Positions 1 through 8,139 of a stretch of DNA of 31,888 nucleotides are shown in pieces (the stretch's first letter is position 1; the number at the start of each line of letters is the position of its first letter). The stretch lies in the NCBI GenBank assembly GCA_035493895.1, contig DATJHM010000203.1, forward strand, positions 1-31,888. The letters run 5' to 3'. The position numbers and the translations under genes were made by a program. The notes under the pieces are model-generated. The model ran no database searches, was not told the DNA's origin, and saw only the letters and a list, made by a program, of their open reading frames with translations. The DNA comes from DATJHM01 sp035493895. GTDB taxonomy: Bacteria > Chloroflexota > Ktedonobacteria > Ktedonobacterales > Ktedonobacteraceae.

Positions 1-1
1 T

Positions 2-346
2 GGCGAGGTCCAGCAGAGCGACTTTCTTGCCTGCATTCAAAGCTCTTTACCCTATGCCTGGCAACTTATCGAGGGATTAGCAGGCAGACTTGCGCAGAGT
101 GCGGGCAGCTTTGTCGATAACCAGACCCCACCACCTGATGAACAGGCACGTGGACAACTTCTTCGTGTGCTGGCGAGCGATGCCATGCGCGGGGCCATTG
201 AAGAGCATTTCGGCGTCAAGCTGGCTTTCCAGAATTGTCATCGCGTTGCCCTCTTCCGCAACAATCAATTGGACCAGAGCTATCAAACATTTATCTCGCC
301 ACGCAGTCAGATACTCAATCAGTCGCCTGAACTGGTTGATTGCTAG
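2..346 (+). CDS. SCO5389-family-like conserved protein (5' end missing)
   Basis: The reading frame is open from base 2 to the TAG at 344-346 and gives the last 114 residues of a protein whose start lies outside the window. Seen: a block with DNQTPPPDEQARGQ, then RVLASDAMRGAIEEHFGV, then LAFQNCHRVALF, and an ending NQSPELVDC. From memory these blocks match the small actinobacterial conserved protein named after Streptomyces SCO5389, of about 130 residues, so most of the gene is probably here. I know of no established biochemical function for that family and infer none. The antisense and +3 frames across it are shadows. The assignment rests on recalled motifs and was not searched; the existence of the gene is more certain than its name. 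Confidence 0.68.
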   Translation, partial: GEVQQSDFLACIQSSLPYAWQLIEGLAGRLAQSAGSFVDNQTPPPDEQARGQLLRVLASDAMRGAIEEHFGVKLAFQNCHRVALFRNNQLDQSYQTFISPRSQILNQSPELVDC

Positions 347-355
347 AGAACGTAA

Positions 356-395
356 GGAGATCCGAGGGCAAAGGTGAAGCCGCCCACGGGTCTCC
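356..395 (+). terminator. Possible terminator hairpin after the first gene
   Basis: GGAGATCCG at 356-364 can pair with CGGGTCTCC at 387-395, with one G-U pair. An alternative pairing CCGAGGG/CCCTCG overlaps it. It begins 10 bases after the stop codon. There is no clear T-tract, so this is a weak call. Confidence 0.3.
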
Positions 396-429
396 CTCGC
401 TACCTGAGAGAAGACGACGGATTGCAATG

Positions 430-459
430 TTGCGCCCCTGTTGCTAAACTTGCTAAAAT
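430..459 (+). promoter_or_regulatory. Extended -10 promoter for the membrane protein gene
   Basis: TAAAAT at 454-459 is preceded by TGC, forming an extended -10. A poor -35 (TTGCGC, 430-435) lies 18 bases upstream. Predicted transcription would start near 466 and run through the palindrome at 491-510 before reaching the gene. Confidence 0.4.
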
Positions 460-490
460 ACACGTGGTCATTCTTTTTGCTATTTGTTAA

Positions 491-510
491 GAACAGAACG
501 TGTTCTGTTC
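491..510. promoter_or_regulatory. Perfect 20-bp palindrome, likely operator
   Basis: GAACAGAAC-GT-GTTCTGTTC has two perfect 9-base arms around two bases. It lies about 25-45 bases downstream of the predicted transcription start and 34 bases before the ATG at 545. The length and symmetry suit a dimeric repressor such as TetR type. The GAAC/GTTC halves recall Gram-positive LexA boxes, but those have four bases between halves and this has two. In RNA it could also form a small hairpin. Confidence 0.5.
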
Positions 511-544
511 CCACAACGATTTTGGAAGAGAGCAGGTAGTTCTC

Positions 545-1042
545 ATGGCTTCATCATCACCCAGTCGGGTGCAGGAATTTATCGGTCCGGGCCTGCCCCC
601 CTTTAAGCGTTATATGACAATATTTGGCGTGATCGCAGCAACCGCTCTGGTGCTGTGGATTGCGCTCCATCAGGGAGTCTCCGCTATTGGGAGCACTATT
701 GCTGCCCTGATATTTATTACTGGCTTTGTGCTCTATTTACGCATTATAGCCCCCGTCCCATTCACGATTATCCTTGCGCCCGAGATGCTCAGCAAACGGA
801 GCCGCAACGGCGAGGAGATCTCTACACGCTGGGAGGATCTGACGCGCGTGAAAGAAGAATTTTTCCCGAATGGGAAGCGTATCAGCATCAATGTTTATCG
901 CAAAGTGAGCGCGCCCGAGCAGAAGCCGAAAGCCTGGTCCGTCTATCGTGACGATGTGACGGATATCGATAGTCTTGCGGTCGCTCTGAAAGAGGCTATT
1001 CCGGCAACCTGCGATTGGCAGAGCGAGACCGTGCACGAATAG
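545..1042 (+). CDS. Small membrane protein with cytoplasmic PH-like domain, unknown
   Basis: This predicts 165 residues. I chose the ATG at 545 over the longer frame from 500 because a purine-rich stretch (GGAAGAGAGCAGG) lies just upstream and the extra N-terminus crosses the palindrome. Two adjacent hydrophobic segments occur at about residues 25-43 and 50-70. After them comes a soluble part of about 90 residues with alternating beta-like stretches (PFTIILAPEML, ISINVYRK, WSVYRDDV) and a final helix. Small two-helix proteins with this arrangement often carry a bacterial PH-like (YcxB-type) domain; that is inference from layout, not a recognised motif. The gene is convergent with the methyltransferase, 36 bases away. 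Confidence 0.72.
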   Translation: MASSSPSRVQEFIGPGLPPFKRYMTIFGVIAATALVLWIALHQGVSAIGSTIAALIFITGFVLYLRIIAPVPFTIILAPEMLSKRSRNGEEISTRWEDLTRVKEEFFPNGKRISINVYRKVSAPEQKPKAWSVYRDDVTDIDSLAVALKEAIPATCDWQSETVHE

Positions 1043-1078
1043 ACTCTTAATTGTTACGTATAGGATTGTGCATCAAGA

Positions 1079-1927
1079 TCATTTATAGGCAACGACGCCG
1101 AATGCTTCGGGATGGCGTACGACGCGTGCGAAGCCCGCCTCCTGTAAGCGTTTCAGGGCTCCACGCGTGACGGTCCCGCTCGACTTGCTCTCCAGATTGC
1201 CGATATAGTGGAAGAGTCGTCCGCCGCGCCGTAAAATGCGGTAGAGTTGGCGATAGAAAACGCCGGAGTAGAGCTGTCCCGCGAGGCTAAAGACGGGGGG
1301 ATCATGGATGATGCGATCGAAGCTATTGTCGGCAAAAGTGGGCACGACCTCGTAGGCATCGCCCATCATCTGGCGGATAGTGGGATTCTCGAAGAGTCCA
1401 CGCGACCAGGGATTCTGACGCGCGATCTCCTGCGCACCGGGATCGAGCTCGATCGTGATCACCTCCTGCGCCGTCTTCGCAGCTTCGATCGCAGTATAGC
1501 CAAGTCCGGTCGCCGTATCCAGCACGCGACCGGTAATGGGGGCAATCGTAGCGATCTTCTTGAGCGTATCCTGCATCGGATCAATATCGACGATGCGATG
1601 CATGGTAAAACCGGCGATCAGCATACTCGGCGTGCGCTTCGTCGCCAGGAGACTACAGACCCGGCTTGTCGTCTCGGAGAAAGTCTGAATTGCCCGCACG
1701 CCCTCTTCCTCCACCACAAAACAGTTAATCTCAGCCTTTTTGATCTTCTCGATATCCGGCCAACTCACCAGCTCACCACTCGGAAAGCGCACCCCCTCAG
1801 CGGTCAGACTCACATTCACCTGCGAGATGCCCAGATCGGGCGAGATCTCGACACTTCGCGGCTGATCTTTACGTGTATGTAATAGGACTTCGGCCTGGAC
1901 CGCAGAAAGGACCACCGGATACGACAT
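1079..1927 (-). CDS. Class I SAM-dependent methyltransferase (COG2521-like)
   Basis: This predicts 282 residues from an ATG with GGGAG about nine bases upstream. The Rossmann methyltransferase core starts near residue 133: RVLDTATGLGYTA (134-146) is motif I for S-adenosylmethionine, TIELDP (158-163) has the acidic residue expected to bind the ribose, and IIHDPPVF (206-213) resembles the DPPY-type motif IV of N-methyltransferases. The first 125 residues form a separate N-terminal domain ending in a hydrophobic stretch and TMHRIVDIDP. This order resembles the family first described as a predicted archaeal methyltransferase (COG2521). The substrate is unknown; the DPP motif makes an exocyclic or ring nitrogen in nucleic acid or protein plausible. 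It is transcribed towards the membrane protein gene and shows no operon partner. Confidence 0.8.
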   Translation of the reverse strand: MSYPVVLSAVQAEVLLHTRKDQPRSVEISPDLGISQVNVSLTAEGVRFPSGELVSWPDIEKIKKAEINCFVVEEEGVRAIQTFSETTSRVCSLLATKRTPSMLIAGFTMHRIVDIDPMQDTLKKIATIAPITGRVLDTATGLGYTAIEAAKTAQEVITIELDPGAQEIARQNPWSRGLFENPTIRQMMGDAYEVVPTFADNSFDRIIHDPPVFSLAGQLYSGVFYRQLYRILRRGGRLFHYIGNLESKSSGTVTRGALKRLQEAGFARVVRHPEAFGVVAYK

Positions 1928-2020
1928 AATGCTATCTCCCGAGACACAATGTAGTGAGATTGTCTGCGAAGCACTCTAGCATACTCCAGTCGACGGGTCA
2001 ATCATGCAGGCGCAGGCGAA

Positions 2021-2178
2021 GAGAAGTTATGCCCATAGGCATGAAGTGAGCAGCCTCTCCTCCTGTGGAGCCAGAAGCATCGTGCGAGCTCGCAGGCACA
2101 GTTCCGTTCTCACTTCACCGTGCCACTACTGGGTCTACGTCGCGTAACTTCATGCTTATGGGTGGAGAGAAGTTATGC
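2021..2178. repeat. Mosaic of direct and inverted repeats upstream of dnaE
   Basis: GAGAAGTTATGC occurs at 2021-2032 and again at 2167-2178. CCCATAGGCATGAAG at 2032-2046 is the inverse, with one mismatch, of CTTCATGCTTATGGG at 2148-2162. Between them lie the perfect 12-bp palindrome TGCGAGCTCGCA (2083-2094) and GGCAC/GTGCC arms. GCGTAACTTC and GAAGTTATGC can also pair locally at 2143-2178. No gene is visible in 1928-2398. Confidence 0.55.
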
Positions 2179-2260
2179 GGTCTGGGACATTCGGTATAGT
2201 AATGTAGCGATCTCTTGTTTTGTTGTGTATCTTTAAAGAGAACACGATTCTCATCTCTAC

Positions 2261-2303
2261 GAAATACCTGGAGGGGGCGTTTTTTTGAGGGGGAGGGTAT
2301 TTC
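2261..2303. repeat. Inverted repeat around a G-rich tract
   Basis: GAAATACC at 2261-2268 and GGTATTTC at 2296-2303 are perfect inverses enclosing two G-rich runs and a T-run. It lies just upstream of the dnaE promoter and could be an operator or the end of an upstream transcript. Confidence 0.35.
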
Positions 2304-2326
2304 AGACAATCTTTCCTGTTTCACCC

Positions 2327-2355
2327 TTGACAGGTAGAACCTGCGTTCTTATTCT
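2327..2355 (+). promoter_or_regulatory. dnaE promoter
   Basis: A perfect -35 TTGACA at 2327-2332 is followed after 17 bases by TATTCT (2350-2355, four of six matches to TATAAT). The predicted start near 2362 leaves a leader of about 37 bases containing the ribosome site GGAGGGA before the ATG at 2399. Confidence 0.65.
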
Positions 2356-2398
2356 TGAACTATCCAATAAAAAAAATATTTTTCAATGGAGGGACTTC

Positions 2399-5300
2399 AT
2401 GGGGGTAGATTTTGCCCATTTACATGTCCACACCGAATATTCTTTGCTTGACGGCTTCAGTCGCATCAAAAAAATGGTCCAGCAGGCGAAGGCACTGGGA
2501 ATGAATCATCTGGCAATTACCGATCATGGCGCGATGTATGGGGCAGTTGAGTTTTATAAAGCGTGCAAGGCGGGAGGGATTAATCCCATCATCGGAGTGG
2601 AGGCCTACCTCACGGAAGATATGCACGACCACTCCAAGCGTTTTAGCGACGACTATCATCATCTGCTTATTCTAGCAAAAAATAATATCGGCTATCGCAA
2701 TTTGATGAAATTAACAACTATCGCGCATACAGAAGGCTATCACCTGCGCCCACGTATCGATAAGAAAGTCTTGCAGCAGTATAGCGAAGGATTGATCGTC
2801 ACCTCTTCCTGCCTCTCAGGTGAGATTCCCAAAATGTTATTGAAAGAGAAAGTAGACGAAGCCTACAAGATGGCTGACTGGTATCGTGATGTACTGGGGC
2901 CGGAAAACTTTTATATCGAGATTCAAGAGCATCACGGTATCTTCGACGACGGCAAACCTTCACCGCAGGCCCAACTCAACCAGATGCTCTACCGCCTGCA
3001 TAAAGAGAAACAGATTCCGCTGGTGGCGACCAACGATCTGCACTACATCGACTCACACGATGCGGGCTCACACGACGTGCTCCTCTGCGTGCAGACCGGG
3101 AAGCAGCTCGATTCGCCCAAGCGTATGCGCTTCGATAGTGAAGAGTATTATTTGAAGAGCCCGGAGGAGATGGCTCGCCTCTTCCCCGAATTGCCCGATG
3201 CCCTGAGCAATACCGTACGCATTGCCGAGCAGTGCAGCATTGATCCGCTGGCCTACAAAGCCCAGTTGCCCAACTATCCGGTGCCTGCGGGATTTGCCAC
3301 TTCAGATGAATACCTGTATTCGCTCTGCATGCAGGGTCTGATGGAGCGTTTTGGTGAAGTCACCGAACGTGCGAAACATCAGCTCGACTATGAATACAAC
3401 ATGATCGCGCAAAAAGGCTTCGTGCCCTACTTCCTGATTGAATGGGATTTCGTCAACTACGCCCGTTCGCATGGCATTCGCTGTTCTGCGCGTGGTTCTG
3501 CGGCTGGTAGCCTGCTGGCCTATTCGCTGGGCATTACCAACGTCGATCCCCTGCGCTATCAGTTGCCGTTCGAAAGGTTCTTCAATACCGAGCGTGCAGA
3601 CATGCCTGATATTGACATGGACTTCCCTGACAACCGACGTGAAGAAGTGATCGAATATGTGGCCCGCAAATATGGCGACGACTGCGTGGCACAGATGGTC
3701 ACGTTCAACACGATGGCAGCCAAAGCGGCGGTGAAGGACGTAGCTCGCGCCATGGGACAGCAGGACGTTGGCGATCGCATTACGCGACTGATCCCCACGG
3801 GCCCGCGTGTCACCTTGCAGGGCTCATTAGATTCGGTCTCAGAACTCGGCGCATTGTACAAAGAAAGCAAGCCAGCGCAAGAGATTCTCGATCAGGCCCT
3901 GAAATTAGAGGGCTCGGTGCGTACAACCGGCGTCCATGCAGCAGGCGTGATCGTAGCAAACGAATCGCTCGAGCATTTTGTGCCGCTTCAGTTACGCGAT
4001 CCGAAAGATCCATCCAAGGGACGCATCACCCAGTATGAGCAGATGCACCTCGAAGAGCTGGGTCTGATCAAGTTCGACTTCCTGGGCCTCTCCAACCTGA
4101 CGATTCTGGATAACGCGGTCAAATTTATCAAAGAGGCACGCGGCGAAGAGATCATCCTGGAAAAGGTTCCGCTGGACCCGATTGGAGACGAGATACAGGA
4201 TACCAAACGCACCAAAGCATTTGAGCTGCTGACAAGTGGCGAGACGACTGGCGTCTTCCAGCTTGAGGGACCAAAGATGCGTGAGTACATCAAGCAACTC
4301 AAGCCGACACGCGTCGAGGACGTCATGGCGATGATCGCGCTGTACCGCCCGGGTCCAATGGATAGTATTCCCGACTTTATCGCCGCGAAACATGGACACA
4401 AGAAAATCAAATACCTGGACCCCCGGCTCTCAGAATGGCTGGAGGAGTCCTACGGCATCATCGTGTACCAGGACCAGGTGTTGTTCATCGGCGTCAATCT
4501 GGCGGGCTTCTCCTGGGGAAAAGTCAATAAGTTTCGTAAAGCGCTCAGTAAAAAGAAGATGGACGAGGTTGAGGCGTACAAGGGCGATTTCATCAAGGGC
4601 TGTGTTGCCAATGGCGTGAAGCAGGAGGTAGCCGAAGAACTCTTCACCTTGATTATGCCGTTCGGTGGCTATGGTTTCAACAAGGCACACGCCGCCAGTT
4701 ATGCCGTCGTCGCCTTCTATACGGCCTACCTCAAAGCCAATTATACGGCTGAGTTTATGGCGGCAACAATGACGACCGAGGCAGCCGATGCCAAGAAAAT
4801 TGCCAACGCGATCGCGGAATGTAAACGTATGGACGTCGAGGTACACGGCCCTGACGTGAACAAGAGCGACAGGGGCTTTACCGTTGAGAATGGCGGCGTG
4901 CGTTTCGGGATGCTGGCAATCAAGGGCATTGGTGAGGGGCCCATTCAAGAAATCGTGCGCGCGCGTACAGAGGGTGGCCCGTTCACCTCACTGGGCGATT
5001 TTTGCACGCGGGTCGATCCGCATTTCGTCGGGAAAGGCGCAATTGAAACGCTCATCAAAGCCGGTGCGATGGACAGTATGGCACCGGGCAAGCGCCATGT
5101 GCTCCTGGCAGGGATTGATCGTGCGATGCAATACGGCAAAGGCGAGCGTGCAGCCAAAGAGCGTGGCATGATGAGCCTGTTTGGGGAAATGGCAGAGAAC
5201 GATACCTCATTTGCCTTCCAGCTCAACGAGAACGTCGCAGAGATCTCGCGTAAACAATTGCTGGAATGGGAAAAAGAGTTATTGGGATTGTACATCTCAA

Positions 5301-5917
5301 AGCATCCACTCTCCTATCTGGCAGATACGCTGAAAGAGAAAACGACGCATAGCACAGCCGAGATCACCGAAGAGTCCGACAAACAAAAAGTGGTGATTGG
5401 CGGCACGATTGTCGAAGCGAGGCGCATCACGACCAAGAAGGGCGATACCATGTGCGTGGTGCGGCTGGAAGACATGTACGGCTCCATTGGTGTAACAGTC
5501 TTTCCAAAAGCCTATGAGCAGTATCAGGACAAATTGGAAGAGGGCATGGTCGTCATCGTACGCGGCGAAGTGCAGGTGAGGCGTGATGAAGCGGGCATAC
5601 TGTGTAACAGTATCGAGCCGCTCAAATCAGTGGAAGAGGAGATGAACCGCAAACATTATCAGGTCTGGCTCACGCTGGAACGCACAGGCAACGATGATCT
5701 GGCCGTCTCAAATGATATTCTCAAGGTGCAGGATATGTACCGCTATATCCAGGAGAGGCCGGGGCGCGACCATTATGAAGTGCTGCTCACGGGCGATGGC
5801 TGGCATATGCGCCTGACGCCGAGCGATAATACGATGCACTATACGGATGAGTTACGTGTGCGTCTTGAACAATTATTGGGGAATGGCAAGGTGGAGGCTC
5901 AGGTGGTAGATAGGTAA
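2399..5917 (+). CDS. dnaE: DNA polymerase III alpha subunit
   Basis: This is the catalytic subunit of the replicative polymerase, adding dNTPs at the fork with the beta clamp. It has 1172 residues, the usual DnaE1 length. The ATG at 2399 is chosen because GGAGGGA lies seven bases upstream and homologues begin FxHLHVHTEYS; the frame open from 2285 has no such support. The PHP domain starts at residue 5 with HLHVHTEYSLLDG (metal-ligand histidines kept), the palm carries PDIDMDF at 403-409 with the metal-binding aspartates, and the finger region has FQLEG and ALYRPGPMD. A helix-hairpin-helix/beta-clamp-binding region follows and an OB-fold lies near 1000-1070. PHP metal residues look intact, so proofreading by PHP is possible. 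It is a lone gene with its own promoter and terminator. No dnaQ-like exonuclease domain is inserted, which separates it from PolC. Confidence 0.97.
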   Translation: MGVDFAHLHVHTEYSLLDGFSRIKKMVQQAKALGMNHLAITDHGAMYGAVEFYKACKAGGINPIIGVEAYLTEDMHDHSKRFSDDYHHLLILAKNNIGYRNLMKLTTIAHTEGYHLRPRIDKKVLQQYSEGLIVTSSCLSGEIPKMLLKEKVDEAYKMADWYRDVLGPENFYIEIQEHHGIFDDGKPSPQAQLNQMLYRLHKEKQIPLVATNDLHYIDSHDAGSHDVLLCVQTGKQLDSPKRMRFDSEEYYLKSPEEMARLFPELPDALSNTVRIAEQCSIDPLAYKAQLPNYPVPAGFATSDEYLYSLCMQGLMERFGEVTERAKHQLDYEYNMIAQKGFVPYFLIEWDFVNYARSHGIRCSARGSAAGSLLAYSLGITNVDPLRYQLPFERFFNTERADMPDIDMDFPDNRREEVIEYVARKYGDDCVAQMVTFNTMAAKAAVKDVARAMGQQDVGDRITRLIPTGPRVTLQGSLDSVSELGALYKESKPAQEILDQALKLEGSVRTTGVHAAGVIVANESLEHFVPLQLRDPKDPSKGRITQYEQMHLEELGLIKFDFLGLSNLTILDNAVKFIKEARGEEIILEKVPLDPIGDEIQDTKRTKAFELLTSGETTGVFQLEGPKMREYIKQLKPTRVEDVMAMIALYRPGPMDSIPDFIAAKHGHKKIKYLDPRLSEWLEESYGIIVYQDQVLFIGVNLAGFSWGKVNKFRKALSKKKMDEVEAYKGDFIKGCVANGVKQEVAEELFTLIMPFGGYGFNKAHAASYAVVAFYTAYLKANYTAEFMAATMTTEAADAKKIANAIAECKRMDVEVHGPDVNKSDRGFTVENGGVRFGMLAIKGIGEGPIQEIVRARTEGGPFTSLGDFCTRVDPHFVGKGAIETLIKAGAMDSMAPGKRHVLLAGIDRAMQYGKGERAAKERGMMSLFGEMAENDTSFAFQLNENVAEISRKQLLEWEKELLGLYISKHPLSYLADTLKEKTTHSTAEITEESDKQKVVIGGTIVEARRITTKKGDTMCVVRLEDMYGSIGVTVFPKAYEQYQDKLEEGMVVIVRGEVQVRRDEAGILCNSIEPLKSVEEEMNRKHYQVWLTLERTGNDDLAVSNDILKVQDMYRYIQERPGRDHYEVLLTGDGWHMRLTPSDNTMHYTDELRVRLEQLLGNGKVEAQVVDR

Positions 5918-5939
5918 ATATAGGGACAACAAAAACATC

Positions 5940-5984
5940 AGCCATTCCGAACCGCGCAATGTTGTGTGTTCGGAATGGCTTTCT
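5940..5984 (+). terminator. Rho-independent terminator of dnaE
   Basis: AGCCATTCCGAAC (5940-5952) pairs perfectly with GTTCGGAATGGCT (5968-5980). This 13-bp stem is followed by TTTCT and begins 23 bases after the stop codon. Confidence 0.8.
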
Positions 5985-6138
5985 CTAGCGTCCGGGCTTC
6001 GTGGATTGGAAAAAATTGCTAGCCTTAACGGGCAAGAGAGAAACCTTTACCCTCCGCAACTCGTATATATTTTGTTATAGGAAATCATATCAATATGTAT
6101 TATTGAAGAAAAGGTTTAAAACTGTGGGTTCCGAATAC

Positions 6139-7776
6139 ATGGGGCCGAATTATGGACCCCAGAGTCAGGCCGGTCAGTCTTTATATGCGCCGACCAGAGG
6201 AAAATTGGACGAAGATACACAACCACGACAACCTACCGTTCCCGTTCCCTCTTATGGCTATAAACAGAATAATAACAATGGCTACCAGGAACCAGCCAAT
6301 ACAGCGGGTGAACAGAATAATACTAATAGTTACCAGGAACCAGTCTATCGTGAGCATGTGTCAGGGACATACTATATGCATCCCTCCGATGCTCCACACT
6401 TCCGACAGGCGTATCCGGCATATCCCGCACCCCCCAATGGCTTGCCACAGGGCCAGTATCCAGGCTATCCACAGCCCCATCCGGGGTATATGCAACCCTA
6501 TCCAGGGTATATGCCGCCGTATCCCTGGCCGCCGAAACCGAAGCGAGATGGCTACCTTTTTGGCGTCTCCATCACTGCATTTACCTGCACCATTCTAGTG
6601 ACGCTGGGCGGGCTTGCCTGTCTCCTCATCCTGACAGTTTTTACGACAATCAGCGCACGCAGCCCGATAAAGCCGGATCAGAGTTTTGCAGGTACCATGG
6701 AGTTCATCGCATTTACGCTTGCAGGCCTGCTCGGCGGAGGTTTCGGCCTTTATCATAGTATTCGCGCCCTTTTGCAGAAAGCATCGACAGATTTCAAGTT
6801 ACCGTGGTTCTGGCTGTTCCTGCTCTTCTACGGGATCGTTATCGCGCTGGCTGAGTCTCTGCGTAGCGTCGGTCTTGCCATAACGAATATGCCGCTCACG
6901 GCCCTCTTGATCGTGCTGAGCGGCGTTCTACCAGCTCTGACGGCAACGGCGCTGGCGCTGCGGCGTATCCACTACCCAAGGGAGATTCGCTGGCCGACAA
7001 GCTGGCGACGTTTTACGTTCTCGCTGGTGACAGGAGCAACGCTGGCCGTGATACTCGCGCTGATCCTTGAGTTTATCCTGGACGCAGTGACGAAGAGGGC
7101 GTTACACATCACAGATATCCAGATTGATAATCCGGATGCACCTATGCCAACGGATTTACGTGATATCGGCTTCTTAGTCGTGCTCGTTTCAGTCATTGCC
7201 CCGCTGGTCGAAGAGGCCGTGAAACCGTTGGCAGTGGTGGTGATGATTGGACGCATACGCAGCGCAGCGGAAGCCTTTATGCTGGGTATGGCCGGAGGCA
7301 TCGGCTTTGCCCTGATTGAGACCACAGGCTACATTGGCATGGGCTATAAAGACTGGGTTGATGTTGCGCTTCAGCGTACCTCAGCCAGTCTCCTGCACGG
7401 TCTGGGAGCGGGGATGGTCGCCCTCGGCTGGTATTATATGACGCATAGCAACTCGCTGAAACGCCATCGTATCCGGATTGCATTGGGTTGTTGGGCGTAC
7501 GCCATTGCCCAGCACGCTATCTGGAATGGCTCAGGATTTCTCCAGGCATTACCGGGGCCAGTCGGGCAATACCTCGCTACGGGCAATATCACGCTTGGCG
7601 TGCTCTCGTTCCCATCATTTATGCTGGTCTATGTACTGGAGACCATATTGATGCTCATCTTCCTGTTCTACGTCACAAAACGTCTGCGCCCAAAGATGCC
7701 ATTGCCAACCAAACAACCAGGGACACAGACCCAGATGCAAGCGCAGAGCAAGCCATACTATGCTCATGTAGGATAG
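6139..7776 (+). CDS. PrsW-family intramembrane metalloprotease with Pro/Tyr-rich N-terminus
   Basis: This predicts 545 residues from the ATG at 6139. A GTG at 6124 with AAAAGG nine bases upstream is an equally fair start; the frame is open from 6001 but that part is AT-rich leader. Residues 1-130 are soluble and rich in Pro, Tyr, Gln and Asn, with repeated PGY/YPGYMxPYP units at about 105-130. About eight to nine membrane helices follow. PrsW (MEROPS M82) signatures are visible: EEAVKP at 358-363, a glycine-rich helix with ALIETTGY, LHGLGAG with H420, and QHAIWNG with H459. PrsW cleaves membrane anti-sigma factors in Bacillus; here no anti-sigma factor is adjacent, so the substrate is unknown. 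The cytoplasmic proline-rich tail is an addition to the core fold. The truncated nucleotidyltransferase follows 30 bases later and may be co-transcribed. Confidence 0.85.
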   Translation: MGPNYGPQSQAGQSLYAPTRGKLDEDTQPRQPTVPVPSYGYKQNNNNGYQEPANTAGEQNNTNSYQEPVYREHVSGTYYMHPSDAPHFRQAYPAYPAPPNGLPQGQYPGYPQPHPGYMQPYPGYMPPYPWPPKPKRDGYLFGVSITAFTCTILVTLGGLACLLILTVFTTISARSPIKPDQSFAGTMEFIAFTLAGLLGGGFGLYHSIRALLQKASTDFKLPWFWLFLLFYGIVIALAESLRSVGLAITNMPLTALLIVLSGVLPALTATALALRRIHYPREIRWPTSWRRFTFSLVTGATLAVILALILEFILDAVTKRALHITDIQIDNPDAPMPTDLRDIGFLVVLVSVIAPLVEEAVKPLAVVVMIGRIRSAAEAFMLGMAGGIGFALIETTGYIGMGYKDWVDVALQRTSASLLHGLGAGMVALGWYYMTHSNSLKRHRIRIALGCWAYAIAQHAIWNGSGFLQALPGPVGQYLATGNITLGVLSFPSFMLVYVLETILMLIFLFYVTKRLRPKMPLPTKQPGTQTQMQAQSKPYYAHVG

Positions 7777-7806
7777 CTACACGCTTAAAAGAGAGACTAG
7801 ATCGGC

Positions 7807-8085
7807 ATGAAAGATATTCTCCTCCAGAGTTCGCTGGGCCATGCTCAGGCGGACTCTGTTGTACAGGAAGTAATTTCTGTGTATGAAACGGCTTTCCCTG
7901 CGCAAATTGCTGCGTATTATGTTGATGGCAGTTATGCTGACCAGACGTATCTCGCCACCAGCGACATCGATATGGTGATTGTCTTTCGTGATCCAGTCTC
8001 TCTTGAGAGCAGGCAGAAGCAACTGCCCCTCGACGATGAAGAAATCAGCAAAGCGATTCACGCACAGGAAGAGTTCCCAGGCTAA
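7807..8085 (+). CDS. Short nucleotidyltransferase-fold protein, probably truncated
   Basis: This predicts 92 residues. It holds the start of a pol-beta-type nucleotidyltransferase: a helical lead-in, then YVDGSYADQTYLATSDID at 38-55, where GS (41-42) and D53/D55 are the phosphate- and metal-binding motif, then the strand MVIVF. The third acidic residue on a later strand and the C-terminal helical half are missing; the tail from residue 62 is charged and ends in EEFPG then TAA. Such domains normally need at least 100-250 residues, so this is either a minimal type relying on a partner or, more likely, a remnant that lost its 3' part. No other frame downstream restores a recognisable continuation. 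The ribosome site is weak. It follows the PrsW gene by 30 bases. Confidence 0.6.
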   Translation: MKDILLQSSLGHAQADSVVQEVISVYETAFPAQIAAYYVDGSYADQTYLATSDIDMVIVFRDPVSLESRQKQLPLDDEEISKAIHAQEEFPG

Positions 8086-8109
8086 ACCGTGACAAAAAAC
8101 CTTCATTCC

Positions 8110-8139
8110 TTGCATATTACCGCTTGTGCATGGTATCAT
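8110..8139 (+). promoter_or_regulatory. Promoter upstream of the acyl-CoA synthetase
   Basis: TTGCAT (8110-8115) and TATCAT (8134-8139, five of six) are 18 bases apart. Transcription from here would give a leader of about 350 bases before the gene at 8497. In that leader I see a 7-base direct repeat (TGCACGT twice, 8210-8223 region) and short open frames but no gene I can support. Confidence 0.45.

Noticed and set aside
1247..1882. 211-aa plus-strand frame
   Set aside because: Antisense to the methyltransferase, whose motifs are convincing.
4430..4948. 172-aa minus-strand frame
   Set aside because: Antisense to dnaE, no ribosome site and no protein-like features.
8010..8085. A frameshift explaining the short nucleotidyltransferase
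   Set aside because: No alternative frame downstream continues with family-like sequence, so loss of the 3' part fits better than a single frameshift.
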